Positions 1-9,053 are shown, numbered from the stretch's first letter. The stretch: DNA of 25,562 nucleotides from Isohypsibius dastychi (GCA_034696485.1 JAQIWT010000263.1:1-25562); one strand, 5' to 3'. Numbers and translations are program-made. The notes: generated from the sequence alone by a model not told the origin.

Positions 1-618
1 ATTGCCACCAAGAAATTGCGTAGTTAGAATTAAGAAGCTGATAACAGCATTGTTAAGGTTTTGAATTCTCCTGGTATACATGAACCGTCAGCACTAACAC
101 TCACTCCTCATAAATGGCTGGAGAACGCTCGCAAAATTGCTCGGTAGAAGGTGGAAAGTACACGTGAAAAGAAGCTCCACGCTTTAACGGTAAACGGCCA
201 CTGGTAGAGTTTCACGAGGGTGATTTGGTTCTCGAATATAAACCAGTTGGAGAGGAAGGGTTAAACACCAAACTTCTTCGTAGATGGCACAGTCCTTTTA
301 GAATTCTTAAGAAGACTAGTCCTGTAAATTATGAGATTTAGCCGACTAGTGGTCGGTGAACACCGTATTTTGTGCATGTTGAGAGACTCAAGCTTTATGA
401 TTTGAGAAGACTTTTTCTGGTGGCTGATGAAGAATGAGAATCTGAGCCGGACAATGAACCCGTTCAGCCTGTTTCGGAGGACTCAAAGCATCCTGCCGCT
501 CTAAACGAATTGGTCACAGAACTAAATCATAATATCCCAGTTACCCGCCAAGTTCGCATGCGCAAACCTCTAGCTCATCTCAATGATTATCTCACTTTGA
601 TGTTCTGTTTTTTTACAG
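1..618 (+). pseudogene. Gypsy-type pol 3' end, copy 1 (integrase C-terminal part and pol tail)
   Basis: Translation in several plus frames gives the region after the integrase core of a Ty3/gypsy pol. A block near 80-150 reads like LTPHKWLENARKIA. Positions about 210-345 hold GDLVLEYKP, then TKLLRRWHSPFRI, which is the GPY/F-type module that follows integrase catalytic cores. A further block at about 365-400 reads HVERLKLYD. The frame at 510-600 ends RKPLAHLNDYL, which resembles the conserved tail of gypsy pol proteins. In-frame stops (for example in the linker near 146 and after NYEI near 342) and frame changes show it is dead. The catalytic core lies outside the window to the left. It is closely related in layout to the second pol copy at 9.9-12.3 kb. 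The domain identity is confident; exact ends are not. Confidence 0.8.
610..618 (+). promoter_or_regulatory. Candidate splice acceptor before third ORF, gypsy copy 1
   Basis: A pyrimidine run ending TTTTTTTACAG (AG at 617-618) lies directly after the pol tail HLNDYL and two bases before an ATG at 621. The same arrangement recurs in the other plus-strand copy: TTTTTTTGATATTTCAG ends at 12328, followed by an ATG at 12348. Conservation in two diverged copies suggests the third ORF was expressed from a spliced subgenomic RNA. The splice itself is inferred. Confidence 0.5.
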
Positions 619-620
619 AC

Positions 621-1250
621 ATGCCAGAAACTAATGGCAAAAAAAATCCAGTGGATAAAAATTCACCCACAACTGACGAGGAAAAGATGAACATCTCCGA
701 CAACGCCAAAAAGCTTACGGACTAGGTATACGAAACCCTTTCACCAAACAACGAAGTTTTCGACATGGAAATCGCTCACGAGGCCATTGTCAAAGCAATG
801 GCGTCAGTAGTAGTGTATATGCGGACAAATCCGCTCTTGGTTACCGGCAAAAGCATACAGTTCCCCTTCACGAGGTAATCGACAGTATAGAATCGATAGC
901 TGGTTGTCAAGACTCACACAATTGGAGCTGTGTGAATGGAGCTAGAGGGTAGGTACTATCAGCTCAGAATGCGAATGAAGCACAAAAGAGGGTCGAGTTA
1001 GATTTCACCCATTTTGTAAATGGAATTCCCGACTTTACTAGTCACCGTGTTGATTTCAATTTGCATTTGAGAAGATGAAAAATCCATTTGTTCTTGAAAA
1101 TGAAATGACTTTCACAGCTGGATTCAGGCCTGCAAGGCTGAGAAGGTACATGAACACATGACCATCGATGAACTCGAAATTTGTAGCTAGATTGAGAAGT
1201 TTCAATCTGATGGAGCTGTCCTGAACAGGAGCTTCAGGCTTTTTTAAGTT
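621..1250 (+). pseudogene. Degenerate third ORF downstream of gypsy pol, copy 1
   Basis: Starts with an ATG just after the candidate acceptor and opens with a hydrophilic Lys/Asn/Glu-rich stretch (MPETNGKKNPVDKN...), stopped at 723-725. Protein-like reading continues through frame changes: a block near 755-830 (NNEVFDMEIAHEAIVKAMAS), one near 870-950 (HEVIDSIESIAGC, then NWSCVNGARG), one near 970-1075 (VELDFTHFVNGIPDFTSHRV) and one near 1120-1250 (WIQACKAEKVHEHMTIDELE). I see no signal peptide, membrane span or fusion peptide, so calling it an envelope gene is not supported. In gypsy elements a third ORF at this place is commonly env-like or accessory. Function unknown. Confidence 0.45.
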
Positions 1251-1640
1251 CTGAGGAGATGAACTGTTCTGTGAGACATGAATTGATTCAGAATTAAATG
1301 CAGTAGTATAACCTGACTGACCATCAAGATGAATTCATTCTTCGTCAAATAAATGCCGGTACAATGGTGTTTTGACGCAGAAGTCTTCAATTTTTCTCTC
1401 AAATTCTGGGTCTTTATTTGCGAATTGATAACATCCTGAGCCTATGAATTCAATGTAGTTATGTGGTCGTAGGATTACGTGATTTACTCATTCTTGTCTG
1501 ATGTTTCATGTGACTTGGGCCAGGACCTCATCAATATTTATGTGGTTGCAATAAATATGATTGAATCGAAGATCGTACCTTTCTGGACCAAAAGTACTAT
1601 AACTATATGATTATATACTATAACTATAACAATACCATAC
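1251..1640 (-). pseudogene. Unassigned decayed reading frame after minus-strand retroelement protease
   Basis: Read on the minus strand from about 1590 to 1190, a single frame carries long protein-like text interrupted by only a few TGA codons. Blocks include RYDLRFNHIYCNHINIDEVL, then NYIEFIGSGCYQFANKDPEF, then FCVKTPLYRHLFDEE. It sits just downstream of the protease in the direction of transcription, where the linker to reverse transcriptase would be expected, but no RT motif is present. I do not recognise the domain. It may be an element-specific spacer, or a different sequence joined at the breakpoint with the plus-strand element. An AT-rich tract with repeated 'actataactat' at about 1600-1630 separates it from the protease. 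Confidence 0.35.
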
Positions 1641-1690
1641 TCCGAGTCGGGAGGTTGTTCCAAAAATTCTTTGTTTGTGTGGTCCAGCAT

Positions 1691-1990
1691 CTAAGATTCA
1701 GACCACTCAGTTTTTACTACCTCAGCTGCAAATCTCTCAAAATCTGACCAGCCCAAGATACAATGGTAAATGTCGATTGGTTTTTCAATTACATGGACTT
1801 TGATAGCAACTGAAATATCAGAAGCATCCATTAAAAGAAATATTGTTCCAAGAGTGAAGACATTGTGACCTGGCGCTGTCTTTGCAATCATGTATTGAGA
1901 TGTGTCTATGAATTTAGAGGTTTTCAAACGGTCAATCAGTTCTTTGAGAACAACTGTGATTTAAGAGCCGCTATCAACCAGACAAAGCAC
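1691..1990 (-). pseudogene. Gypsy-type retroelement aspartic protease
   Basis: The minus strand reads CLVDSGS at 1964-1984, with the catalytic Asp-Ser-Gly codons at 1967-1975. An in-frame TAA follows immediately (1961-1963). After the stop the same frame runs to 1691 with LIDRLKTSKFIDTSQY, a hydrophobic flap-like stretch, and CILGWSDFERF, which matches the ILG-x-D block near the C-terminus of retroviral-type proteases. The enzyme would process Gag-Pol inside the particle. Only one strand of the active site exists per subunit, as in all retropepsins, so it would need to dimerise. The stop next to the active site makes this copy non-functional unless read through. Confidence 0.75.
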
Positions 1991-2015
1991 TGAAAATCTT
2001 TTACACGTAAATCAA

Positions 2016-3010
2016 CTAGAGGAAATTTGGTGCCTGGGAGTTGGGAAAGAAGTTGAATGGCTGAAGGTCGGCCAAGAACTTCTTCGACTTATTTTTCTTC
2101 AACAAGATTCCAAGTGTGGAGTTTTTTTCTTCATTAATCATAAAACTTTTTGCTTCAATATTCAACGTGGCGATTTCATCAAATGGCGTAGGCTGACCAC
2201 TCTCAGACGATAGAGGATCGTTGATGATGAATTCTTGCAGTCGGGAGAGCTCTGATGGCGGCAAATGAAGGTCTCTTCTTTCGATTGAGGACGGGGTTGA
2301 GTTTCCATAATTTGGTGGCTCCGATCCTAGAGTTCAAGAAAGAAAAGAAGGGCTGTTTCCGAATCTTGATGGGTTCGGGATCCGGTTCGATTTCTCCTTT
2401 CTCACGTGAAGATCATGGAGAGACGAAGATTTTTCGATATGAATCTTGAGCGTTTTGGATTTGTCTTTCTAGTCTAGCGTCGTCTTCCATCTTTTTTTCT
2501 CCAATACTCGGTAGGTTTTTGGTATGAGGTCATCAACGTTGAAGTGGCTGACTTCATCGAGAGGAAACGCTCTCTCCAATGCAGTTTGTGGAGACTTGAA
2601 TTTCTGAAATTTCGGAAGAGTTGGCGTTTCTCCGTAAATCCACTTTTCAAGCCAATGGCGAATATAAAATAAGTAACTTACAAGGTTATTCTTTTCAGCG
2701 TTTTCCTCGATACTTCTATGTTGCTTGTTGATTTCTGCTTCAAAGCTAAGGGGTGGTTCTGGGTTCCCTCGGTTTGGTTGCAGACATTCAAAAACCTGTT
2801 GGGACGAGAATTTGAATCCTGGAAACCTTCTGAGGCGAAGGGATTCGATTGTAGAAGTTTCAGGTTGCTGGTCTGGATCTTCTTTCATCATATGGACGTT
2901 GGCTACACGATAGGCTGCAGGTCCTGTTGCTTCCTTGTTGCAGTTTGCCGTCATGTGATCACCGCCACAAAAGAAGAAGACTATTCTGTTCCTTGCAACA
3001 AAATTCGAGA
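2016..3010 (-). pseudogene. Gag nucleocapsid zinc knuckle and gag-protease linker
   Basis: The minus strand carries a retroviral-type zinc knuckle at about 2940-2985, read as FFFCGGDHMTANC. This fits CxxCxxxHxxxxC except that the first Cys position holds Phe (TTC), so one ligand is lost. The frame then runs open for 161 codons to 2469 (Pro/Glu/Lys-rich, with a block LFYIRHWLEKWIYGE). After a stop, it continues in shifted frames through 2264-2016, which lead into the protease. The order knuckle then protease is that of gypsy gag-pol. Residues between the two domains are not recognisable beyond being hydrophilic linker. Confidence 0.65.
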
Positions 3011-3402
3011 CGGAGTCCCTTCTGAAGTTTCCTGAATTTTGAGAGAAATGTGTGCGTTGATTCCCGAAGTTTCTGTTTACAAAATCCTGCCTGGGAAAAT
3101 TTTGATTGTTTTCGTTAGATTTTCAATTGTTATAAATCCATAACTATTGAATCTGGGTCTGAAAGAATCATTGTTGTAGTTGGAACCTTCCCGATTGTTG
3201 TTGTAATTGTGATTGAAGTTATTCCCACGATTATTGAAATTCTCTCCAGGTCTGAAACCTTGATTATTGTTGTTGTTGAAAAATTGTTGGTAAATTTTTC
3301 ACGAGGCTGACGGTAATAATTGTGAAAATCATCCCTGAAATCAAAGTTTTTCCTGTTTTCTTGAAAATGAAATCGATTGAAATTTTGATTTGATTTATCG
3401 AT
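3011..3402 (-). pseudogene. Asn/Arg-rich low-complexity C-terminal part of Gag
   Basis: On the minus strand a frame reads long Asn-rich text between about 3300 and 3130 (NNNNNQGF, GENFNNRGNNFNHNYNNN, then SFRPRFNSYG). It sits between the Gag body and the zinc knuckle, where gypsy-type Gag proteins often carry basic, disordered RNA-binding sequence. On the plus strand the same DNA gives Ile/Leu-rich readings that are an antisense by-product. Frame changes are needed to join it to its neighbours. Confidence 0.5.
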
Positions 3403-4086
3403 TCAATTCCGATTTTGATTGTGATCCTGATTTCGATTTCGATCTTGATTCAGATCTTGGTTTCGATCTTTATTTCTATTTTGATTTTGATCAAAGATTC
3501 TACAAGAATAAATCAGGAAGGTGTGGTTTTCAAGAGGTGTAAAGCGTCTTGGACGAATTGCGGCTTGTTTTTTCCTAAGCATATCAATTGCTTCTGCAGC
3601 ATCATTGTAAAAAGACCGGATAGTTTTAGGTCCAAGCAAAGAGTCGTATTGATGAACTTTTTCAGAAAGCTCTTCAATTAATCGAGTGACTTTCTCTTCT
3701 TCATCGAATACTTCTCCACAATCTTCCAAAGCAGAGTAAATTTTCAAAATTGCGGCTACACAAGAATTAAGAGAATCAGTTTCCTTCATTGTTCTTCTGA
3801 AGAGGGCTCTTGGCAGTCTTGGAGCAAAATCAGGAGCACCTAAAACGTTCAAGCATTTGACCCTCGATTTCGTACATTCTATTTCAGGTGTTTTGGGAAC
3901 TTCATCTTCTTCTGGTTCAGGCCTGCTGAAGTACCAATCTTGAGCTAAGCCTTCCAAGAAGAGAGGAATTCGTTGAAGTTTTGTAGCAAGACTCCAGGTC
4001 TGGGCTTTGGCAATTGAGTCATATTGTTTGAGTCAAGATGAACCATCATTGTAATCTTCACTAGAAAAATTTGGTGGATGAACCAT
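3403..4086 (-). pseudogene. Gypsy-type Gag capsid region
   Basis: From ATG at 4086-4084 the frame reads MVHPPNFSSEDYND, meets one in-frame TGA (4033-4035), then continues open to 3403. It includes AKAQTWSLATKLQRIPLFLE and GLAQDWYFSRPE, which match the segment of gypsy Gag proteins around a conserved 'L-x-G-x-A-x-x-W' block. A long alpha-helical acidic part follows (EEEKVTRLIEELSEKVHQYD), then a tail of tandem QDRN/NQDRN-type repeats. Gag forms the particle shell. One TGA at a Trp-like position is the only break before the repetitive tail. It belongs to the same minus-strand element as the zinc knuckle and protease. Confidence 0.7.
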
Positions 4087-4423
4087 TCCAGGTTTCGAAT
4101 GAGCAGTATTCACTGCACTAACGATTGCTTAGGGGAAAGCATCGTGATCTAAGTTGACAACAGTTGCTGTTTCAATCTTGTTGTTTCAAGAGAAATTCTG
4201 TCGGATAAAGACGACAATTCATATTTGGGAAGTCGAAGGTAGATGTAACTGTGAAAATCAATTAACTTCCCACGATGTGAAAATGGATCTCAGAAAGAGG
4301 TTGTAATTTGAGATTCACGAAGTGTTTTTAATTCCGAAGTTTTTGATTTCGAGTTGAAAAGAGGAAAGATGAACAACAAAAAAACATCAAAACATTAAAA
4401 TAAAACCGACTTTATGCCAAACT

Positions 4424-4663
4424 TCAAACTGAAGTGTCCAAAGAGTACCAATCTTCAAAATGTAGACTCGGTGGAGCCAAGATATAGAAAGGTTCTTCTA
4501 CTGGTTTGCTAGGGAAAAAATCATTCGTCCAAGCATAAGAAGATATAACTTGCTGAAGTGATGGCGAATGCTCGGATTTGACTTGTCAAAAAAGCTCGAT
4601 GTCTTGTGACAGAAACTCAAGAATATTTTCCTTTAAGCTAAGCGGCTGGTGAGGCGGGTCCAC
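4424..4663 (-). pseudogene. Candidate minus-strand exon upstream of gag
   Basis: A minus-strand acceptor-like CCATTTTTAG ends at 4664. From 4663 a single frame runs 79 codons to a TGA at 4424-4426 with one internal TGA (4586-4588). Text includes VDPPHQPLSLKENILEFLSQ, then SLQQVISSYAWTNDFF and LHFEDWYSLDTSV. Composition looks protein-like but I recognise no family. Its place between the minus-oriented LTR-like repeat (5500-5632) and gag suggests a leader or gag-proximal exon of that retroelement. A host exon is an alternative. Confidence 0.3.
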
Positions 4664-4894
4664 CTAAAAATGGAAACAAAATCCTTGACAACATTCTTTT
4701 CTCAAAATCCGCGCGCGTGAGTCGTTATCTGTAAAGCGACAGTTTTACAAAGTGAAACAAACCACTGTTTCGGCACCAAATATGAGTCTCCACGACTCAA
4801 GAACACCTCTAACTGAGTATACGGTACCGGTATTCGACAATCTGAATCGTATAAATCCAATTCAACACAGTCGATCGGTTAGCGAGTTTTATTC

Positions 4895-5029
4895 CAAAGA
4901 TGTTCGCGTTGCTCGCCCCATTTTTATGAGATCCAAGCTAAACATCGGCTAATAACAGAATAAAAATGAGGGTCCCGGGCTTAACACACGCGTCCTTATG
5001 CGTGAGCGTTGATCCTAACAGGACAAACT
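4895..5029 (+). repeat. LTR-like repeat, copy 1
   Basis: Shares an ordered set of blocks with two other copies: CAAAGATGTT, then GCTCGCCCCATTTTTATG, then a polyadenylation-like AATAAAA (about 4960), then CCCGGGCTTAACAC, GTCCTTATGCGTGAGCGTTGAT and GGACAA. Similarity between copies stops after GACAACCT(CA), consistent with an LTR 3' end. The orientation is plus. A 66-codon reading frame across it is judged incidental. Confidence 0.55.
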
Positions 5030-5499
5030 ATCATCTCCTATACACAGATCCGCCATTCAAGGTACAATCTGCTTTGTTTTTGATGCATCCAACTTTCCGT
5101 ATAATCTGAAACATGCCACTTGACGTAATGTCGAACAAGATTAAAAGGGATGGTTTCTGCATTTCGTTGCCGTTTAATTTTGGTGATGAGTTCATAACAC
5201 AATTTTTGGTGATATCAACACATTGCGATCACCACTTTTTCTTCTTTGAGTTTCCGTCACTTTTCTGAAGTTGTAAGTTTTTGACAGGACTGTTTAAGCT
5301 CCTCTAAACACTCAATATGAAATTTGGCAGCACATTTCTCTCGAATTCTATTCATTTCTGGGTCAGTTTGTTAATCAAGAAGACGATGCGACCGTTTTTG
5401 AGACACAAAGATGTAATAGAAAATTTTGTTTCAGTGGACGTGTTTTCTATAATGGTATTGTAATTTTTAAGGTTCACGAAAATGACAACCTTTGACTTT
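5030..5499. other. Spacer between inverted repeat copies; no gene seen
   Basis: This stretch separates the head-to-head copies of the LTR-like repeat. Six-frame reading shows only short broken frames. If the copies are 5' LTRs, their 3' ends face each other across this spacer; I find no convincing primer-binding site after either. Confidence 0.4.
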
Positions 5500-5632
5500 T
5501 GAGGTTGTCCCGTGAGGGTCAACGCTCACGTGTAAGGACTCGGTTGTTAAGCCCGGCCGATTTTATTACTATAATGAGTTTATATTCTGGTCGTTCCACA
5601 TATAAATGGGGCGAGCAAGCCAAACATCTTTA
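5500..5632 (-). repeat. LTR-like repeat, copy 2 (inverted)
   Basis: The reverse complement reads CAAAGATGTT-like (AAAGATGTTTGG), GCTTGCTCGCCCCATTTATA, AATAAAATCGGCCGGGCTTA, then GAGTCCTTACACGTGAGCG and GGGACAACCTCA. It lies minus-oriented, upstream of the minus-strand gag at 4.1 kb, and so could be the 5' LTR of that element. The inverted pair with copy 1 can form a long imperfect stem. Confidence 0.55.
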
Positions 5633-6349
5633 AAACTTATGTGGAATGAACTTATTGTATAAGACTTATCCCTAATCTGATGTATTGAATCAGCACGTCA
5701 CGGTATTGTATTGTGACGAGGTTGTCTTGAGCCTTTGAAAGACCTAATAATCGGTTCTAAAACAGTGGTTCGATTTATTTGTCAACAATTTTGTTTCAGT
5801 CACGTGCCTTGAAAAAACTCGAGAAAGACAGAAGGGAGACTTCCGGATCCGAAAACTCTCGAAAAACAAAGAATTAGGTAGGCGGCCTGGTCATTGTAAT
5901 TCCAGATGAAAACATGTACATTTTCTCCCCTCCTCATGCGATGGCAATCAGAACAAACATGAATATCTTTGCATGGCTCACATCAAAAGCGAGTCCTTAG
6001 CACAAGGTCCTAGCGGGATTCCAAGAATTGTCACAAATGATGCGAGCTCATTGTGTTCCCAATTTAACGATTACGAATGACGATAAAAGTACTTCATATC
6101 AGCGAGTGATTACGCCACCGTAACGGGCGTAAAAGCAATAAACAGGCAGGGATGATTTTATTGGTTCCGAATCATTCTATACATTGGTGGATGAATATGG
6201 TGTTGAACATCGTCAACTTGATCATGACAAACTTTGAAACAGCCCTTGAAATTGGCAAAAACAAATTGATGAGCAAGGGATTGTTGTATTTTACGTTTTA
6301 AGGGTACTTAAACATGTCAAATACAGAACGCAAACATTTTTCTTCACAC
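5633..6349. other. No gene recognised
   Basis: Several short plus-strand blocks look faintly protein-like (for example VIVIPDENMYIFSPPHAM near 5894-5950) but each is cut by stops and I cannot assign a family. No Polinton ATPase, integrase or DNA polymerase motif was found next to the protease remnant that follows. Confidence 0.3.
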
Positions 6350-6416
6350 ATGTCACAGATGATACAGAGTCATATACAGATGATACGGATGTCACAGATG
6401 TCACATGATACAGAGT
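6350..6416. repeat. Imperfect tandem repeat of CAGATGATA-type units
   Basis: The words CACAGATG, ATACAGAG, CAGATGATAC and GTCACA(GATG) repeat with small variations over about 67 bases. The array begins exactly where the minus-strand protease reading frame ends (stop at 6401-6403). Confidence 0.6.
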
Positions 6417-6758
6417 AATCCGCAAAATGCAGAATCCATGGCATCCAGCTGGATCCGGTTTTCACTTATGTTTCGCCTGAAATATTTGTTGAAACATTTG
6501 TCAACCTCAATGCCATGGGATAACGATGCCTTTCCAAAAAGAGTCGAATAAGTACACTACTCGCGCACTCTTGGCAAAAAATGCTAGCCAGTGGGTCCAT
6601 GGGTCTGAATACTTGTCTGAATTCAGAATAAGGCCAAATAAAAATGTGTTATTTTTCAGCGAAGGGAGCTTGTCTCTTGTAGAAACGCCGAGAAACAATG
6701 ACTTCTTCTGGTAGCTAGCCATACGCCCATTGAAGGTCTTCAGCTGGGAAGCATCCAT
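6401..6758 (-). pseudogene. Polinton/Maverick adenain-like cysteine protease (PRO)
   Basis: Minus strand, ATG at 6758-6756. Frame one gives MDASQLKTFNGR, then FLGVSTRDKLP, a LILNSD block, and THWLAFF with the catalytic His, ending with the FDSF block. At that block a run of five T (minus strand, near 6535) shifts the frame. The other frame then carries NRIQLDAMDSAFCG with the Gln and nucleophilic Cys of the adenovirus endoprotease (C5/Ulp1) fold, ending in TGA at 6401-6403. The span of 358 bases is one base over a multiple of three, which fits a single-base insertion. Such proteases mature the capsid proteins in Polintons. It lies 11 bases after the minor capsid remnant, same strand. The short length (about 118 codons) is near the minimum for the family. 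Confidence 0.8.
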
Positions 6759-6769
6759 TACATTCGTTT

Positions 6770-7694
6770 CTACGGCGCAGGAACGTTGCGGTGAGAGTCA
6801 ATTTCAAGCACTAAATCCCGATTCAAACAGAAAACCAATGCGTATGTGTTGGTCGTTCGTGTCGAGAAGTTTATGATCAGACCCAAGACGCACCCCTTAT
6901 AGGCATTCATGCGTGAGCCGTCCGAATGATCCGGCTCCAGGTTCAATGCAGGAGCCCAAAGACTCCGGACCAACAGAGACTCGTGTTTTTAAATAGCAGA
7001 CCACTGGTATACAGGAGACTGTTGTATCTTTCTCTGTCATCGTTTTGGGTGACTTGTGGCTGTATAGGTTTGCTTGGCAATTCTTTGTAAAGCATTGGCG
7101 GAATGAGCTGGCTTTGAATGCCAAATCAGATGGCAAATTACAAGTCAAGCGTCGATGGCAACTCCTGCTGGATTTTCACGACGAGGACTCATATTGTTGT
7201 TCAGCTCGTAGTTGGTGTTTGCTGCAGGTGCTGTCAGTAGTGCGTCATCAAGCGTGCATGCTTCATCTCGATTCCACCCGGCATCGATCAGCTGAGATGC
7301 GGCCGTGGTTGAATAATTCAGCAAATATTCGATACATGCTGTGACGTGAGAAAATGACGGAATTGTCGACTTCGTTATTGAACGCAAATATACGTCCGCA
7401 GAGGGGTGACCCTGAAAATCAGTTACCCGGTGAGAACTCGGCATCGTTGGCAGTATCAGTGTTATTCGAAGTTTCAATACATACATCCAGTAAGAACTAT
7501 GAATGCGCAAGATCAGTTGCCTCGTCAAGTGTTGGTGCGTTTTCCGAGGGTATCCGATCTGGGATGAGGTTATTGTCAACAGCTTAAACATTGTAATATT
7601 TCAAAAAGTTCATGGCGGCCTGAAGCACGGAGTGTGAGAAATGGTCGAGTTCAGATTTCAAGCAGACGGGCATTCGAAGTCCGTTTCCGGCCAT
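6770..7694 (-). pseudogene. Polinton/Maverick minor capsid protein (F54H12.2-like)
   Basis: From ATG at 7694 the minus strand reads MAGNGLRMPVCLKSELDHFS, matching the start of these proteins (a 'KSELDLF' block), and stops at 7584-7586. Shifted frames continue with EATDLAHS, a middle block containing ACIEYLLNYSTTAASQLIDA followed by GWNRDEA (the family's 'Y-x-E-x-LLNY' region), and a C-terminal block LNLEPDHSDGSRMNAYKG, then LGLIINFS and LVLEIDSHRNV, ending at 6770. The final 'LEID..RNV' is characteristic of the family end. The span (about 308 codons) is close to full length, so the gene decayed by small indels rather than deletion. The protein is the penton-type jelly-roll capsid component. 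Identity rests on remembered family motifs, not alignment. Confidence 0.75.
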
Positions 7695-8014
7695 GGTTAA
7701 CCTGCTCAGTTATGCTTTAAAAAACGAGAAAAATCCATCTGCCGGCTTTTCCGTTTTCTTGGCGAATAGGACTTTTTGCTTCTTAGTACAGCGCTTGAAA
7801 ACAACTTAAACTAAGATGACTGACTGACGAGAAGCGAGAGTCAGCAAAAGATGGTCGAAAAAAGGGCTGGACGTCCACTGGTAAGCGGAGGCTGACAGAT
7901 AAAAAGGGAAGATTGAAAGATGGCAGCGAGGAATTTTAATGAATTATGGTCTTAAAAGTCAGAAAAGAGAGCTGAAAGTAAAATCTAAGCTGGATGTTCT
8001 GGACAGACAGATTA
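7695..8014. other. No gene recognised
   Basis: Purine-rich plus-strand text with repeated 'gaaaga/aagaga' words and no open frame of interest. It is upstream of the capsid gene; a minus-strand promoter could lie here but I see no clear TATA box. Confidence 0.3.
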
Positions 8015-8530
8015 TCAAGTAAGATCAGGGAGATAAGCAAGTGAAGCGAAATAAAATAAGTATAAATGATGAATTCCATTGAAACAAACGTCAAACTGAG
8101 CGTTACATCCTCCTCTGTTCAAGCGAGCTCGTCCTTGCGCTTGGATGTTATCAGATGGGACCAGTGCAGTACACCTGACGTACCAAGTATTGGGAGAATG
8201 GATAATTTGGCTACAATCAGGATGCAAAAGTGCCGGCAAATCAAAGAGGGCCGAGTGTGCTTTGGGGGGCAAATGCAACTCAGAGGTCTCTGGATAGTCG
8301 TTTGAGAGGACTGCGCTAGGTGACATACCGATCATGTTGGGGGCCGACGATCCCATACGGGGGATTTGATGCCACCGAACCAGGACCGAGATGTCAGTTG
8401 GACTCTGAGTGGGAGAATACTCTAGCAGGACGTCATGCGTTGTAGGTGGGCTGTACGGTGGTGACGTAGGTAACGCGATTGTGCTAGCTTGACTGTCAGA
8501 ATACGCGGGTGACTCCTCTCGACGCACCAT
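8015..8530 (-). CDS. Ser/Pro-rich 171-codon reading frame, unknown
   Basis: The longest uninterrupted frame in this part, starting ATG 8530-8528. The N-terminal 50 residues are rich in Ser, Pro and Thr (EESPAYSDSQAS, then TSPPYSPPTTHD with a PPxY-like site). The middle is mixed with no recognised domain, and the C-terminal 30 residues become Tyr/Phe-rich, which may be intronic. An acceptor-like TTACTTGACAG ends about 40 bases upstream of the ATG, so it could be an exon of the same minus-strand gene as the Cys-rich frame at 8573-9053. No signal peptide or membrane segment is convincing. It could also be a chance frame. Confidence 0.35.
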   Translation of the reverse strand: MVRREESPAYSDSQASTIALPTSPPYSPPTTHDVLLEYSPTQSPTDISVLVRWHQIPRMGSSAPNMIGMSPSAVLSNDYPETSELHLPPKAHSALFDLPALLHPDCSQIIHSPNTWYVRCTALVPSDNIQAQGRARLNRGGCNAQFDVCFNGIHHLYLFYFASLAYLPDLT

Positions 8531-8572
8531 TGGTCGGACAAGGCAGACTTATTCTTCCTGTCAAGTAAAGGA

Positions 8573-9053
8573 TTAGTTGACATTGACATTCAGCTTGAGA
8601 TCAGCATTGCAAATCATACAGTAGAAAGATTCCGGGTTTTCAGTACCAGTTTGGACCACTCGGGATCACTCGATCGCACTTGTCGCAAGCGTTGTGAAAT
8701 CGATCTCCCTCGTTTCTCAACCCAAATCGTTTTTCCTACCAGAGTGAGTTACCTTCAACTTTGAGCCGTCCTGGCATGTCACAAAAATAATCGTTCTAAC
8801 AAGTTTGGCTTCCTTTGCACATCATTTCATGATTTTGTGTGATCGAATAGTCGACAAATCTATATGTATATCTCCAGCACCATCCACAGAGCCCGAATTT
8901 TGTCATACAATTCATGTCGTTCTTCAATTGACGTGAAGCACATGTGAAAAACGTTCCACCACATATCGTTTGTTCGCCAGCAGGAATTTTTGTCAGAAAT
9001 CGAAATTCCGAGAAATATTTTCCGGATTCTTGCAATGTGAAATTTGAGCTCAT
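8573..9053 (-). pseudogene. Cys-rich, possibly zinc-binding reading frame with stops
   Basis: From ATG 9053 the minus strand reads MSSNFTLQESGKYFSEF, then ICGGTFFTCASRQLKNDMNC, CGWCWRYTYRF and MMCKGSQTC, with ten Cys in 85 codons. In the same frame, after a TAG, comes NDYFCDMPGRLKVEG, another TAG, then RFHNACDKCDRVIPSGPNWY. After a one-base shift, NPESFYCMICNADLKLNV runs to a stop at 8573-8575. The spacing CxxC...CxxC suggests a zinc-binding fold, but I cannot name it. Either this is a pseudogene or a gene with short introns that I cannot resolve. Neighbouring frames on the plus strand look poorer. Confidence 0.4.

Noticed and set aside
2718-3035. 105-codon plus-strand frame
   Set aside because: Antisense to the zinc-knuckle and linker part of the minus-strand gag-protease region.
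3415-3681. Ile-rich 88-codon plus-strand frame
   Set aside because: It is the antisense of the Asn/Gln/Arg/Asp repeats at the end of the minus-strand gag.
4752-4952. 66-codon plus-strand frame MKQTTVSAPNMSLHD...
   Set aside because: It overlaps the LTR-like repeat, is not kept in the other two repeat copies and has no domain.
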